NCBI RefSeq assembly: GCF_002160915.1 | Contig: NZ_NFLM01000001.1 | Location: 124,001-188,000 of the forward strand | Source: Faecalibacterium sp. An121 | GTDB lineage: Bacteria > Bacillota > Clostridia > Oscillospirales > Ruminococcaceae | Direction: 5' to 3' | Length of the DNA: 64,000 nt | Position numbers and translations under genes: made by a program | The notes under the pieces: generated by a model | Seen by the model: the letters and a program-made list of their open reading frames with translations, nothing else | Database searches by the model: none | Told to the model about the DNA's origin: nothing | In this document: piece after piece, positions 7,800 to 18,633 of the stretch | Layout: every line of letters begins with the position of its first letter | Numbering within the stretch: the first letter of the stretch is position 1

Positions 7800-9776
7800 A
7801 TGAAGCAAAAACCCAGATGGACGCTGGAAATGTTTACAATGGGCTTTGCGCTGCTGGCGGCGGCGCTGTCCCTGCTGCTGCTGGTGGTACAGCCCGCCCT
7901 GGGCCCTGTGGTGCTGGTGGTGGCGGTGGTGTGCATCATCCTGGTGGTGGTGTCGCGCTACCGCATCCGCCGGTGGGCGGCCCGCTGGGTCACCGGCACC
8001 AGCTTTGAAAATTCCCGCACCCAGTACAGCCTTGCGTCCCTGTCCCAGCCGGCGGCCCTGCTCAGCGGGGACACGGTGGTGTGGTATAACCTGCCTTTCC
8101 GGGACAGGGTCCTGGCCGGCGGGGACCAGCTGGCCGGACGCGTGAACAAGATGCTGCCCGGACTGGATATGGCCCAGTGCGCCGGTCCGGACGGCCAGGT
8201 GCTGGCCTGCGTCAGCGGTACCTGGCGCATCCATGCCTCCACCGTCAAGGGGGAGGGAGAGAAGGTCAGCATCCTGATCCTCAACGATGAGACCGCCCTG
8301 CGCAGGGTCGAGCTGGAATACAAGGCCAGCCGTCCCGGTTATATGATCTTCTCGGTGGACGGCTACGACGATGTGTTCAGCGACATGCTGGACAGTGAGA
8401 GCGCCCGTTTGCTGGAGCGGATCAACCGCACCATCGAGGCCATGATCGCCCGGGGCACCGGTTTTCTGCGCCGGGTGGCCAACGGGCGCTACATCGCTGT
8501 GGTGGAGGAGCGTCAGCTGGAGCAGTTCGCCCAGCAGGGCTACGATGTGCTGGACAAGATCCGGGCCCTGGAGCCCAGCATCAACCTGTCCATCTCCATC
8601 GGCATCGGCCGGCGGGCCCCCACCCTCCACGAAGCCCAGGAGATGGCGGTGCAGGCTCTGGATATGGCCCAGGGCCGCGGCGGCGACCAGGCCGCCGAGA
8701 TGACCCCCGACGGCTTCACCTTCTATGGCGGCGTCAGCCATGGCGTGGAAAAGCGCAGCAAGGTGCGCAGCCGCATCGTGGCCGAGGCCCTGGTGGGGCT
8801 GATCAAGGCCGCCGACCATGTGGTCATCATGGGCCACCGGATGAGCGATCTGGACGCCATCGGTTCGGCGGAAGGGATGCTGCGGATCTGCAAGATCTGC
8901 GATGTGCCCGCCGTCATCGCCGTCAAGCGGGAAGCCACCCTGGCCTCCAGCCTGATCAACGCCATTGAGGACGCCGGTCAGGAGGGGGATTTCATCGACC
9001 CTCGCAGCGCCCTGAGCATCATTTCCAAGGAGACTTTGTGCATCGTGGTCGATACATACCAGGTCGGCCAGGTGGAGTGCAAGGAGATCCTGGAAAAGTG
9101 CGGCAAGATCGCCGTCATCGACCACCACCGCAAGGGGGTAGGCTATATCGAAAACGCCGTGCTGGTCTGCCACGAGCCCTATGCGTCCTCGGCCAGCGAG
9201 CTGGTCACCGAGCTGCTGCAGTATGTGGGCACCCGGGATGACAAGCCCACCCGCATCGAGGCCGAGGGCCTGCTGGCGGGCATCATGCTGGATACCCGCA
9301 ACTTCAGCCTGCATACCGGCGTGCGCACCTTTGAGGCGGCGGCGGCCCTGCGCCGCTACGGCGCCGAGACCGAGCGGGCCTGGGCTTTGTTCGACGTCAG
9401 CCTGCCCGAATACAACGCCAAGGCGAGCCTGGTGGCCAAGGCCCAGATGTACAAGGGCTGCGCCGTGGTGCTGAGCGGGGAATTGCCCGCCGAAGCGCAG
9501 GTGGCGGTGCCCCAGGCGGCCAACGACCTGTTGAGCATCGAAGGGGTGCAGGCCAGCTTTGTGGCGGTGCAGGCCGGCAGTATGGTCAAGATCTCGGCCC
9601 GCAGCATGGGCCAGGTGAATGTGCAGGTGATCATGGAGAGCATGGGCGGCGGCGGACACCAGACCATGGCGGCCACCGTCCTCAAGCACACCACCATGGA
9701 GCAGGCCCACGCCCACCTGTGCGCGGCCATCGACGCCTACCGGGCTGCCCAGAAAAAGGGCAGCGTGAAAGCCTGA
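7800..9776 (+). CDS. gdpP: Cyclic-di-AMP phosphodiesterase GdpP
   Basis: A 658-residue membrane enzyme that hydrolyses c-di-AMP, a second messenger that controls potassium balance and cell-wall stress. Order of parts: two membrane helices (about residues 10-58), a degenerate PAS region, a degenerate GGDEF domain (about 170-310), then the DHH/DHHA1 phosphodiesterase. Metal motifs are H346-R-M-S-D350-L-D352, D441-H-H-R and the terminal GGGGHQTMAAT. The ATG at 7800 (AGAGG 8 bases upstream) gives almost exactly the B. subtilis GdpP length; an in-frame GTG upstream at 7755 adds residues that do not fit the family. gdpP is usually followed by rplI and dnaB; here two genes intervene. Confidence 0.95.
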   Translation: MKQKPRWTLEMFTMGFALLAAALSLLLLVVQPALGPVVLVVAVVCIILVVVSRYRIRRWAARWVTGTSFENSRTQYSLASLSQPAALLSGDTVVWYNLPFRDRVLAGGDQLAGRVNKMLPGLDMAQCAGPDGQVLACVSGTWRIHASTVKGEGEKVSILILNDETALRRVELEYKASRPGYMIFSVDGYDDVFSDMLDSESARLLERINRTIEAMIARGTGFLRRVANGRYIAVVEERQLEQFAQQGYDVLDKIRALEPSINLSISIGIGRRAPTLHEAQEMAVQALDMAQGRGGDQAAEMTPDGFTFYGGVSHGVEKRSKVRSRIVAEALVGLIKAADHVVIMGHRMSDLDAIGSAEGMLRICKICDVPAVIAVKREATLASSLINAIEDAGQEGDFIDPRSALSIISKETLCIVVDTYQVGQVECKEILEKCGKIAVIDHHRKGVGYIENAVLVCHEPYASSASELVTELLQYVGTRDDKPTRIEAEGLLAGIMLDTRNFSLHTGVRTFEAAAALRRYGAETERAWALFDVSLPEYNAKASLVAKAQMYKGCAVVLSGELPAEAQVAVPQAANDLLSIEGVQASFVAVQAGSMVKISARSMGQVNVQVIMESMGGGGHQTMAATVLKHTTMEQAHAHLCAAIDAYRAAQKKGSVKA

Positions 9777-9797
9777 CAAGCTGAAAGGAGAAGGGAA

Positions 9798-10901
9798 ATG
9801 AAGCCCTATGATTATCTGATCGTGGGGGCGGGGCTGTTTGGCGCCGTCTTTGCCCATGAGGCCCGCAGCAAGGGCAAGCGCTGCCTGGTCATTGACCGGC
9901 GGGACCACATTGCGGGCAATGTGTACACCCAGCAGGTGGAGGGGATCAACGTCCACCGCTATGGCGCTCATATCTTCCACACCAACTCCAAAGAGGTGTG
10001 GAACTATGTGGGCCGGTTTGCCGAGTTCAACCGCTACACCAACAGCCCGGTGGCCAACTACCACGGCCAGATCTACAACCTGCCCTTCAACATGAATACC
10101 TTCAATAAGATGTGGGGCGTGGTGACTCCCGCCGAGGCCAAGGCTGAGATCCAGCGCCAGCGGGACGCCGCCGGCATCACCCAGCCCAAAAACCTGGAGG
10201 AGCAGGCCATCAGCCTGGTGGGCACCGACATCTATGAGAAACTGATCAAGGGCTACACCGCCAAGCAGTGGGGCCGTCCCTGCGACCAGCTGCCCGCCTT
10301 CATCATCCGGCGGCTGCCGGTGCGGTTCACCTACGACGACAACTATTTCAATGCCCTCTATCAGGGCATCCCCAACGGCGGCTACACCGCCATGGTGGAG
10401 CGTATGCTGGAGGGGGTGGAGGTCCGCCTGGGGGTGGACTACCTGCAAGAGAAAGCGCAGCTGGACGCTTTGGCGGACCGTGTGATCTACACCGGCGCCA
10501 TCGACGCCTATTTCGGCTATCAGCTGGGGGCGCTGGAATACCGCAGCGTCCGGTTTGAGACGGAGGTGCTGGACACCGACAACTACCAGGGCAACGCGGT
10601 GGTCAACTACACCGACGCCGAGACCCCCTACACCCGCATCATCGAGCACAAGCACTTTGAGTTCGGCACCCAGCCCAAAACGGTGATCAGCCGGGAGTAC
10701 AGCGCCGAGTGGAAGGTGGGGGACGAGCCCTACTATCCCGTCAACGACGATAAGAACAGCGCCCTCTACGCCCGTTACCAGGCCCTGGCCGGGGAGGAAA
10801 AGAAGGTCCGCTTCGGCGGGCGTCTGGGCGAGTACCGCTACTACGACATGGATAAGGTGATCGAGAGCGCCCTGGCCGCTGCCCGGGAGGAGCTTGCATG
10901 A
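9798..10901 (+). CDS. glf: UDP-galactopyranose mutase
   Basis: A 367-residue flavoenzyme that interconverts UDP-galactopyranose and UDP-galactofuranose, the donor for galactofuranose in surface polysaccharides. The N-terminus shows the FAD-binding DYLIVGAGLFGAVFA loop, then RRDHIAGN and the substrate-pocket segment HRYGAHIFHTNS. Length is normal for bacterial Glf (365-390). Conserved late features include the TGAIDAYF segment and the EYRSVRFETE strand. No galactofuranosyltransferase or polysaccharide cluster is nearby, so the gene looks displaced from its usual context. It lies 21 bases after gdpP and overlaps the next start by 4 bases (ATGA). Confidence 0.95.
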   Translation: MKPYDYLIVGAGLFGAVFAHEARSKGKRCLVIDRRDHIAGNVYTQQVEGINVHRYGAHIFHTNSKEVWNYVGRFAEFNRYTNSPVANYHGQIYNLPFNMNTFNKMWGVVTPAEAKAEIQRQRDAAGITQPKNLEEQAISLVGTDIYEKLIKGYTAKQWGRPCDQLPAFIIRRLPVRFTYDDNYFNALYQGIPNGGYTAMVERMLEGVEVRLGVDYLQEKAQLDALADRVIYTGAIDAYFGYQLGALEYRSVRFETEVLDTDNYQGNAVVNYTDAETPYTRIIEHKHFEFGTQPKTVISREYSAEWKVGDEPYYPVNDDKNSALYARYQALAGEEKKVRFGGRLGEYRYYDMDKVIESALAAAREELA

Positions 10902-11230
10902 AGATGGATCGGAACATGATCGCCTATTGCGGCGCCTACTGCGGTGTGTGCGAGTGGAAGGACAAGATCGGCTGCAAAGGCTGCAAGGCCAATGCGGGAA
11001 CGATGTTCTGGGGCGAATGCGATAAGGCGTGCTGCTGCATCGAAAAGGGCTTTGCCCACTGCGGCGAGTGCCCGGATCTGCCCTGCCAGAAGCTGCAGGA
11101 GCTGTTTGATGACCCGGAACACGGCGACCGGGGCGTGAGGCTCCGCAACCTGATGCACTGGAAAGCCGGAGACAGCGTGTATGAAGAACTGGGCAACGCA
11201 GCCCAGGAGAAAGCAAAGGGCCTGCAATAA
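10898..11230 (+). CDS. Small cysteine-rich DUF3795-type protein
   Basis: A 110-residue protein with 13 or more cysteines in its first 70 residues, in pairs such as CGAYCGVC, CKGCK, CCC and CGECPDLPC. This matches the DUF3795 family, whose members are thought to bind metal but have no settled function. The C-terminal third is helical and lacks cysteines. Its ATG overlaps the glf stop, so the two are translationally coupled, but no functional link with Glf is known. The label comes from the cysteine spacing; the role is unknown. Confidence 0.75.
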   Translation: MKMDRNMIAYCGAYCGVCEWKDKIGCKGCKANAGTMFWGECDKACCCIEKGFAHCGECPDLPCQKLQELFDDPEHGDRGVRLRNLMHWKAGDSVYEELGNAAQEKAKGLQ

Positions 11231-11259
11231 AAAGGACGCGGGCAAAGGGCTTGCCGCCC

Positions 11260-11288
11260 TTGCCGAAACGGCCCGGATGCGCTATACT
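11260..11288 (+). promoter_or_regulatory. Promoter of rplI
   Basis: TTGCCG (11260-11265), 17-base spacer, TATACT (11283-11288). Predicted start near 11295, about 50 bases before rplI. Confidence 0.65.
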
Positions 11289-11346
11289 GTAAGATAGAGA
11301 CAGGCCTGCGCGGCGCGAGCTGCCAGGCCGGAAATGAGGGATTGCC

Positions 11347-11802
11347 ATGAAGGTTATTTTGAAGCAGGACGTCAAGGGGATCGGCAGGAAGGACGAGATC
11401 CATGAGGTGTCGGACGGCTATGCCCGCAACTACCTGTTCCCCCGCAAGCTGGCTGCTGTGGCCGACGCTACCGCGCTGAACATCGCCCGCAGCAAGGAGG
11501 CCGCCGCCGATTTCCATGAGGCGGAGAATGTGGCCGCTGCCCAGGCGCTGGCGGCCAAGATCAACAGCCGCATCGTCACCGTCAAAGCCAAGGGCGGCGC
11601 TTCGGGCCGCCTGTTCGGCAAGGTGACCGGCAAGGAGATCGCCGCCGCCCTGTCCGAGGCCACCGGCGAGACGGTGGACAAGAAGAAGATCGAGCTGGAG
11701 GTCAAGGATATCCGGGACGCCGGCGTCTTCAACGGCAAGGTGCGCCTGTATCCGGGCGTCGTGGCCAGCTTTAAAGTGAATGTGGAGGTCGAGCAGGCCT
11801 GA
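11347..11802 (+). CDS. rplI: 50S ribosomal protein L9
   Basis: A 151-residue ribosomal protein: an N-terminal 23S rRNA-binding domain with the signature [16 protein letters not shown] and [14 protein letters not shown], a long connecting helix (about 40-75), and a C-terminal domain with GRLFGKVT. Length is standard (about 148). It has its own promoter and terminator, so its expression can be separate from the dnaB-tilS-hpt genes downstream. Confidence 0.97.
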   Translation: MKVILKQDVKGIGRKDEIHEVSDGYARNYLFPRKLAAVADATALNIARSKEAAADFHEAENVAAAQALAAKINSRIVTVKAKGGASGRLFGKVTGKEIAAALSEATGETVDKKKIELEVKDIRDAGVFNGKVRLYPGVVASFKVNVEVEQA

Positions 11803-11823
11803 GTGACCTGCCCGGCGGCCGCT

Positions 11824-11854
11824 GCGCTCCCTGCAAAAGAGGGGGCGCTTTTTT
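11824..11854 (+). terminator. Terminator of rplI
   Basis: GCGCTCCCT pairs with AGGGGGCGC (9 bp, one T-G pair), 7-base loop, then T6. It stands 47 bases before the dnaB start. Confidence 0.9.
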
Positions 11855-11901
11855 GAGTTTCTGCCCCGGATGGGCAAAACGAGTGGAAGGGGGAGGCAGA
11901 T

Positions 11902-13311
11902 ATGCCGGAACAACGCCGGAAGGGCGGCTATTCCAATCAACTGAACCTTGAGAGCATGGGCATCCAGCCGCCTTACAGTATGCAGGCGGAACAGAGCGTG
12001 CTGGGTGCGGTGCTGCTCAAGCCCGATGTGCTGACCGACCTGGTGGAGATCCTGCGCCCCGAGATGTTCTATGCCGCCCAGAACGGGCGGATCTATGCCG
12101 AGATGGTGCGCCTGTTCACCGGGGATCAGACCATCGACTTTGTCACGCTGCTGGACGCGGTGGTGTCGGACAACATCTTTGCAAGCCCGGACGAGGCCAA
12201 AGTCTACCTGACCGGCCTGGCCGAAACGGTGCCCAGCATCTCGAATGTGCGGGCCTATGCCGAGATCGTCCAGGAAAAATACCTCATCCGCCAGCTGATG
12301 GGGGTGGCGGCGGATATTTTGCAGGACGCCGGTGACGAGCCCGACGCCAGTATGCTGCTGGAAAACGCCGAACAGCGCCTGTATGAGATCCGTTCGGGGC
12401 GGGATTCCAGCGCCCTGACCCCCCTGTCCTCCAGTATGGTGGAGACCCTGACCAACCTGCAAAAGATCAGCGGCCCCGATGCCGACAAATACAAGGGTAT
12501 CCCCACCGGCTTCCGGCTGCTGGATACCGTCCTGACCGGTCTGGGCCGGGGCGACCTGATCATCCTGGCAGCCCGTCCGGGCATGGGCAAATCCAGCTTT
12601 GCGCTCAACATCGCCACCCGTGTGGCCATGAAACAGCACATCCCGGTGGCCATCTTCAGCCTTGAGATGACCAAGGAGCAGCTGACCAACCGCATCCTGT
12701 CCGCCGAGGCGGGGATCGACAGTCAGGCGTTCCGCACCGGCGCCCTCACCGCCTCGGACTGGGAATACCTGGCCCTGGCCACCGAGAAGCTGCACGATGC
12801 GCCCATCTACATGGACGACACTTCCTCCATCACCATCACCGAGATGAAGGCCAAGATCCGCCGGATCAACCAGGACCCGGCCCGGCCCAACATCGGCCTG
12901 ATCGTCATTGACTACCTGCAGCTGATGACCTCGGGCCAGCGCACCGAGAACCGTGTGCAGGAGATCAGTTCGATCACCCGCAATCTCAAGATCATGGCCA
13001 AGGAGATGAATGTGCCCATCATCGCCCTCAGCCAGCTGTCCCGTGCGGTGGAAAAGCAGGGCAGCAATTCCGGCCACCGGCCCCAGCTGTCGGACCTGCG
13101 CGACTCGGGCTCGATCGAGCAGGACGCCGACTGCGTGCTGTTCCTCTACCGGGATTCCTACTACGCCAGCCAGCAGCCCGACGGCGCCGACGTGGACGCC
13201 GATACCGCCGAGTGCATCGTGGCGAAGAACCGCCACGGCGAGACCAGCACCGTCCCGCTGGGCTGGGACGGCGCGCATACACGCTTTATGGATGTGGATT
13301 TCAGGCATTGA
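11902..13311 (+). CDS. dnaB: Replicative DNA helicase DnaB
   Basis: A 469-residue hexameric 5'-3' helicase of the replication fork. The N-terminal helical domain carries the EQSVLGAVLL signature (primase and loader contact), then a linker, then a RecA-like ATPase with Walker A ARPGMGKSS (Lys230), Walker B VIDYLQLM and the late motifs LSQLSRAVE and LSDLRDSGSIEQDAD. No intein is present. Predicted RBS GGGGGAGG is at 11890-11897. It is followed after one base by tilS, so the two are coupled. Confidence 0.97.
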   Translation: MPEQRRKGGYSNQLNLESMGIQPPYSMQAEQSVLGAVLLKPDVLTDLVEILRPEMFYAAQNGRIYAEMVRLFTGDQTIDFVTLLDAVVSDNIFASPDEAKVYLTGLAETVPSISNVRAYAEIVQEKYLIRQLMGVAADILQDAGDEPDASMLLENAEQRLYEIRSGRDSSALTPLSSSMVETLTNLQKISGPDADKYKGIPTGFRLLDTVLTGLGRGDLIILAARPGMGKSSFALNIATRVAMKQHIPVAIFSLEMTKEQLTNRILSAEAGIDSQAFRTGALTASDWEYLALATEKLHDAPIYMDDTSSITITEMKAKIRRINQDPARPNIGLIVIDYLQLMTSGQRTENRVQEISSITRNLKIMAKEMNVPIIALSQLSRAVEKQGSNSGHRPQLSDLRDSGSIEQDADCVLFLYRDSYYASQQPDGADVDADTAECIVAKNRHGETSTVPLGWDGAHTRFMDVDFRH

Positions 13312-13312
13312 T

Positions 13313-14734
13313 ATGACCGAAGAAGAAAAGACTCTGCATGGGACACGGGACCGGGTGCTGGCGTTTTGCAGGCAGGCCGGGCTGCTGGCTCCGGGCCAGC
13401 AGGTGGCGGCAGCCGTGTCGGGCGGGGCGGACAGTATGGCCCTGCTGCGGCTGCTGCTGGATCTGGCCGGCCCTCTGGGGATCCGGGTGTCGGCCTGCCA
13501 TGTGAACCACAGGCTGCGGGGCGCCGCGGCCGACGCCGACGAGGCCTTTGTGCGGGCCCAGTGCGCCGGGCTGGGGGTGCCCCTGCGGGTGTTCCGCGCC
13601 GGAGAGGAGGGCCTGCCTTCTGCGGCCGGCGGGGAAGCCGAAGCCCGGGCGCTGCGCTACGCCTGCTTTGCCCGGCTCCACCGGGAGGGGATAGACCGGG
13701 TGGCCACGGCCCATACTGTTAGCGACCAAGCGGAAACGCTCTTGTTCCGGCTGGCCCGCGGCACCGGGCTGCACGGGGCGGGGGGCATCCGCCCGGCCCG
13801 GGACTTTTACGTCCGGCCGCTGCTCTGCCTGACCCGCCTTCAGGTGGAGTCCTATTGCAGGGCCTGCCGTCAGACATGGGTCACCGACGAGACCAACCTG
13901 GAGGACGGCTATGCCCGCAACCGGCTGCGCCACGATGCGCTGCCCGCTTTGCGCCAGGCCAACGCCGCCGCCGAGGAAAATCTGGCCCGCTTCTGCGAGA
14001 AGGCTGCCCGGGCCGACGCCTACTTTGCCCGGGCGGCCCGGGAGCTGCTGGACCGGGCCGCAGCCGCCTGGCCGGGAGCCTGGGACCTGGGACCTCTGCG
14101 CCAGGCCGACCCCCTGATCCTGGAGGCGGCGGCCCACGCCCTGGTGGCCCCGCACCGGGACCCCGAGGCGCTTTATATCCGGCTGGTCTGCGAGGCGGTG
14201 GCCCGGGGCGCCGGAGCGGTGCAGCTGCGGCCGGATGTGCGGCTGCGGGCCGGCCAGGGCTGCCTCTGGCTGGAGGAGGGGCCTCCTGCCGGACCGCTGC
14301 AGCCGGCGACTTTCTGCCCCGAAAAACAGTCCCGCTATCCCCTGGGCGGGGGCAAAACCCTGTCGGCACAGCTGGTAAGAGAGACTTTTCAAGAAAAAAC
14401 ACAGGTCGTTCACAAAAAAGACTTAAAAAATGTAGCAGATTATGCTAGAATAACCATGTTGCATCCTGCCCTCACCCTGCGCAGCCGTCAGCCGGGGGAC
14501 ACCTACCGGCCTGCGGGCCGCGGGGTGACCAAATCCCTGCGCAAGTGGATGAACGAGCAGGCCATCCCGCCCTGGATGCGGGACAGCCTGCCGTTGCTGG
14601 CGGATGGCAGCCAGGTCGTTTGGGTCTGCGGCGCAGGCTTTGCGGAGGGCCTGGCCCCCGATGGGGCCGCCGGCCTTGCCCTGCGCCTGGAGATACAACC
14701 CGAAAGGGAGAACAGAGAGGATGTTGAGTCATGA
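13313..14734 (+). CDS. tilS: tRNA(Ile)-lysidine synthase
   Basis: A 473-residue enzyme that converts C34 of the AUA-reading tRNA-Ile to lysidine, changing both codon and amino-acid identity. The PP-loop SGGADS is at residues 36-41, followed by the HVNHRLRG and ATAHTVSDQAET motifs. A C-terminal TilS substrate-binding domain covers roughly residues 380-460. The start at 13313 overlaps the dnaB end region; no strong RBS is visible, which fits coupling to dnaB. A short AT-rich stretch inside (14395-14455) is very unlike the rest of the gene and contains a promoter-like sequence. Followed by hpt with a 4-base overlap, the order seen in many Firmicutes. Confidence 0.94.
   Translation: MTEEEKTLHGTRDRVLAFCRQAGLLAPGQQVAAAVSGGADSMALLRLLLDLAGPLGIRVSACHVNHRLRGAAADADEAFVRAQCAGLGVPLRVFRAGEEGLPSAAGGEAEARALRYACFARLHREGIDRVATAHTVSDQAETLLFRLARGTGLHGAGGIRPARDFYVRPLLCLTRLQVESYCRACRQTWVTDETNLEDGYARNRLRHDALPALRQANAAAEENLARFCEKAARADAYFARAARELLDRAAAAWPGAWDLGPLRQADPLILEAAAHALVAPHRDPEALYIRLVCEAVARGAGAVQLRPDVRLRAGQGCLWLEEGPPAGPLQPATFCPEKQSRYPLGGGKTLSAQLVRETFQEKTQVVHKKDLKNVADYARITMLHPALTLRSRQPGDTYRPAGRGVTKSLRKWMNEQAIPPWMRDSLPLLADGSQVVWVCGAGFAEGLAPDGAAGLALRLEIQPERENREDVES
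14423..14451 (+). promoter_or_regulatory. Possible internal promoter within tilS, driving hpt-ftsH
   Basis: TTAAAA (14423-14428), 17 bases, TAGAAT (14446-14451), inside a 60-base AT-rich island in an otherwise GC-rich coding sequence. It lies about 280 bases before hpt. The elements are imperfect; the composition makes it stand out. Confidence 0.45.
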
Positions 14735-15276
14735 CGATGCACGATGATATTCAGACCATTCTGGTCACCGAGGAACAGCTGCAGGCCAAGGTGGCCCAGC
14801 TGGGGGCCCGGATCAGCCAGGATTACGCAGGCAAGGACCTGCTGCTGGTGTCCATCCTGAAAGGGGCGGTGGTCTTTATGGCCGACCTGATGCGGGCGGT
14901 GAGCATCCCCTGCAGCATCGACTTTATGGTGGTGTCCAGCTATGGCGGCACCAACACCGAGACCACCGGCCTTGTCAAGATCGTCAAGGATCTGGACGCC
15001 GATCTGACAGGCAAGGACGTGCTGATCGTGGAGGATGTGCTGGATACCGGGGTCACCCTGTCCAACCTGGTGCCCATGCTGAAAATGCGCAACCCCAGCT
15101 CGGTGAAGATCTGCGCCATCCTTGACAAGCCCGCCCGCCGCAAGACCGACATTGCCGCCGACTACCGCGGCTTTGAGGTGCCCGACGCCTTTGTGGTGGG
15201 CTATGGCCTGGATTACAACGAAAAATACCGCAACCTGCCCTATGTGGGCGTGCTGAAGCCGGAGATCTATCAGTGA
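14731..15276 (+). CDS. hpt: Hypoxanthine phosphoribosyltransferase
   Basis: A 181-residue purine salvage enzyme making IMP and GMP from hypoxanthine and guanine with PRPP. The PRPP-binding motif VLIVEDVLDTGVTL and the LLLVSILKGAVVFMADL segment are diagnostic. The lid region VVSSYGGTNTET and the C-terminal DAFVVGYGLDYNEKYRNLP are also present. The ATG overlaps the tilS stop by 4 bases. tilS-hpt-ftsH is a conserved Firmicute order. Confidence 0.96.
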   Translation: MTMHDDIQTILVTEEQLQAKVAQLGARISQDYAGKDLLLVSILKGAVVFMADLMRAVSIPCSIDFMVVSSYGGTNTETTGLVKIVKDLDADLTGKDVLIVEDVLDTGVTLSNLVPMLKMRNPSSVKICAILDKPARRKTDIAADYRGFEVPDAFVVGYGLDYNEKYRNLPYVGVLKPEIYQ

Positions 15277-15316
15277 GCCCGGCGCCAAAACCATTCAGAA
15301 CTGGAGTTGATCGTTT

Positions 15317-17458
<2,142 letters not shown>

Positions 17459-17495
17459 GCCCGCCCCGCCATAGAGAGGGAAGGAGTTGAGTGTT

Positions 17496-18521
17496 GTGGA
17501 GGAGAGCTTTGATCCCATTGCCCAAACCAGAGCCAACTACTATACGCCGGGCAGCCCGGTGCAGTTTGTCCGGGTGGAGCTGCTCAAGGGCAGCATCAGC
17601 GGGGACCGCGCAGTCTGCCTGACGTTCAAGAACATTTCCCGGGTGAATCTGACCGCCCTGGACGTCCGTTTCAAGTGCAAGACCACCGGAGGAGAGATCC
17701 TCTGTGAGGATGAGTTCGCTTACCAGGGCCTGGATATCAAGCCCGGGGAGCTGTTCGGCATGGACGATGCGGTGTTCATCACCCAAAAGCCCATCACCAG
17801 CGTGGACGTGGTGCTCAAGAACGTCTACAACGGCAAGCGTGTGGTCCGCCTGGACAATATCAAGCGGGTGCGGCTGCCTGCCCCCCGCCGCCTGCCGGAA
17901 GACCTGGCCGCCGCCCTGGAAGAACGGATGGGCCGCAAGGGGATGGTGTACGCCCCCCAGGTGCTGGACTGTGGCTGGTACTGCGCCTGCGGCGCCTTCC
18001 ATCCCAAGGAGGAGGACACGGTCTACTGCAGCGAGTGCGGCTCGGACCGGATCCTGCTGCAAAACGCCCTGAACACCCTGATGCAGCCGGAGCAGCCCCC
18101 CGAGGAGGATCTGCCTGCCCCCGAGGCCGAGGCAGAGCCCACCCGCATTGCCGGAGCTGCCGAGATGGGCGGTACCCGCGCCTTTGAGCCGGTGCAGCCT
18201 GCCCGCCGTCAGGAGACGCGGGCCAGCCAGGAGACACGGCTCTTCACCCAGCCCAGCGCGCCCCCGGCCCAGCCGGAGGAGCCTGAGCCGGAACAGCAGC
18301 CGGAGGATGCCACACGGGCCGTCCCGGCGGCGGACCGCTGGGCAGAGGAAAAGCCTGCCCACCGTCCCCGTCCCGCCCCCGTCCGGGAGGACGAGGAGGA
18401 TGAGGAGGACGACCGCGACCCCATGGCGGAAAATATCATCCGCTGGGTGCCGCCGGTCACCGCCCTGATCTGCGCGGGCATCGCCCTGTATGGCTTTATT
18501 TACTATCAGTTCTTTATCTGA
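17496..18521 (+). CDS. Zinc-ribbon protein with acidic/proline-rich linker and C-terminal membrane anchor
   Basis: A 341-residue protein I cannot name. Residues about 1-135 form a beta-rich domain (FVRVELLKG, VCLTFKNISRVNLTALDVRFKC) that resembles bacterial proteins of unknown role. A four-cysteine zinc-ribbon motif follows (CGWYCACG ... VYCSECGSDR, about residues 160-185), then about 120 residues of low-complexity Pro/Glu/Ala sequence, and a single membrane helix at the very end (VPPVTALICAGIALYGFIYY). It is therefore a tail-anchored or type I-like protein with most mass in the cytoplasm. GTG 17496 is chosen because AAGGAG is 9 bases upstream; the in-frame TTG at 17487 abuts that RBS. It lies directly after ftsH and before a second tail-anchored protein. 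Confidence 0.7.
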   Translation: MEESFDPIAQTRANYYTPGSPVQFVRVELLKGSISGDRAVCLTFKNISRVNLTALDVRFKCKTTGGEILCEDEFAYQGLDIKPGELFGMDDAVFITQKPITSVDVVLKNVYNGKRVVRLDNIKRVRLPAPRRLPEDLAAALEERMGRKGMVYAPQVLDCGWYCACGAFHPKEEDTVYCSECGSDRILLQNALNTLMQPEQPPEEDLPAPEAEAEPTRIAGAAEMGGTRAFEPVQPARRQETRASQETRLFTQPSAPPAQPEEPEPEQQPEDATRAVPAADRWAEEKPAHRPRPAPVREDEEDEEDDRDPMAENIIRWVPPVTALICAGIALYGFIYYQFFI

Positions 18522-18533
18522 ACCAGCCCGCCC

Positions 18534-18567
18534 AGGGGGAGCGTGTTTTGACCGCTCCCCCTGTTTT
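18534..18567 (+). terminator. Terminator of the ftsH-region transcript
   Basis: A perfect 10-bp stem, AGGGGGAGCG and CGCTCCCCCT with a 9-base loop, followed by GTTTT. It begins 13 bases after the stop of the zinc-ribbon gene. Confidence 0.85.
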
Positions 18568-18633
18568 GGGTCGGAGCGTCCTTTCCCGGCAGGTTTTTCA
18601 GAGCCGGGATCGGAACAGAAGGGAGGGGAGAGT

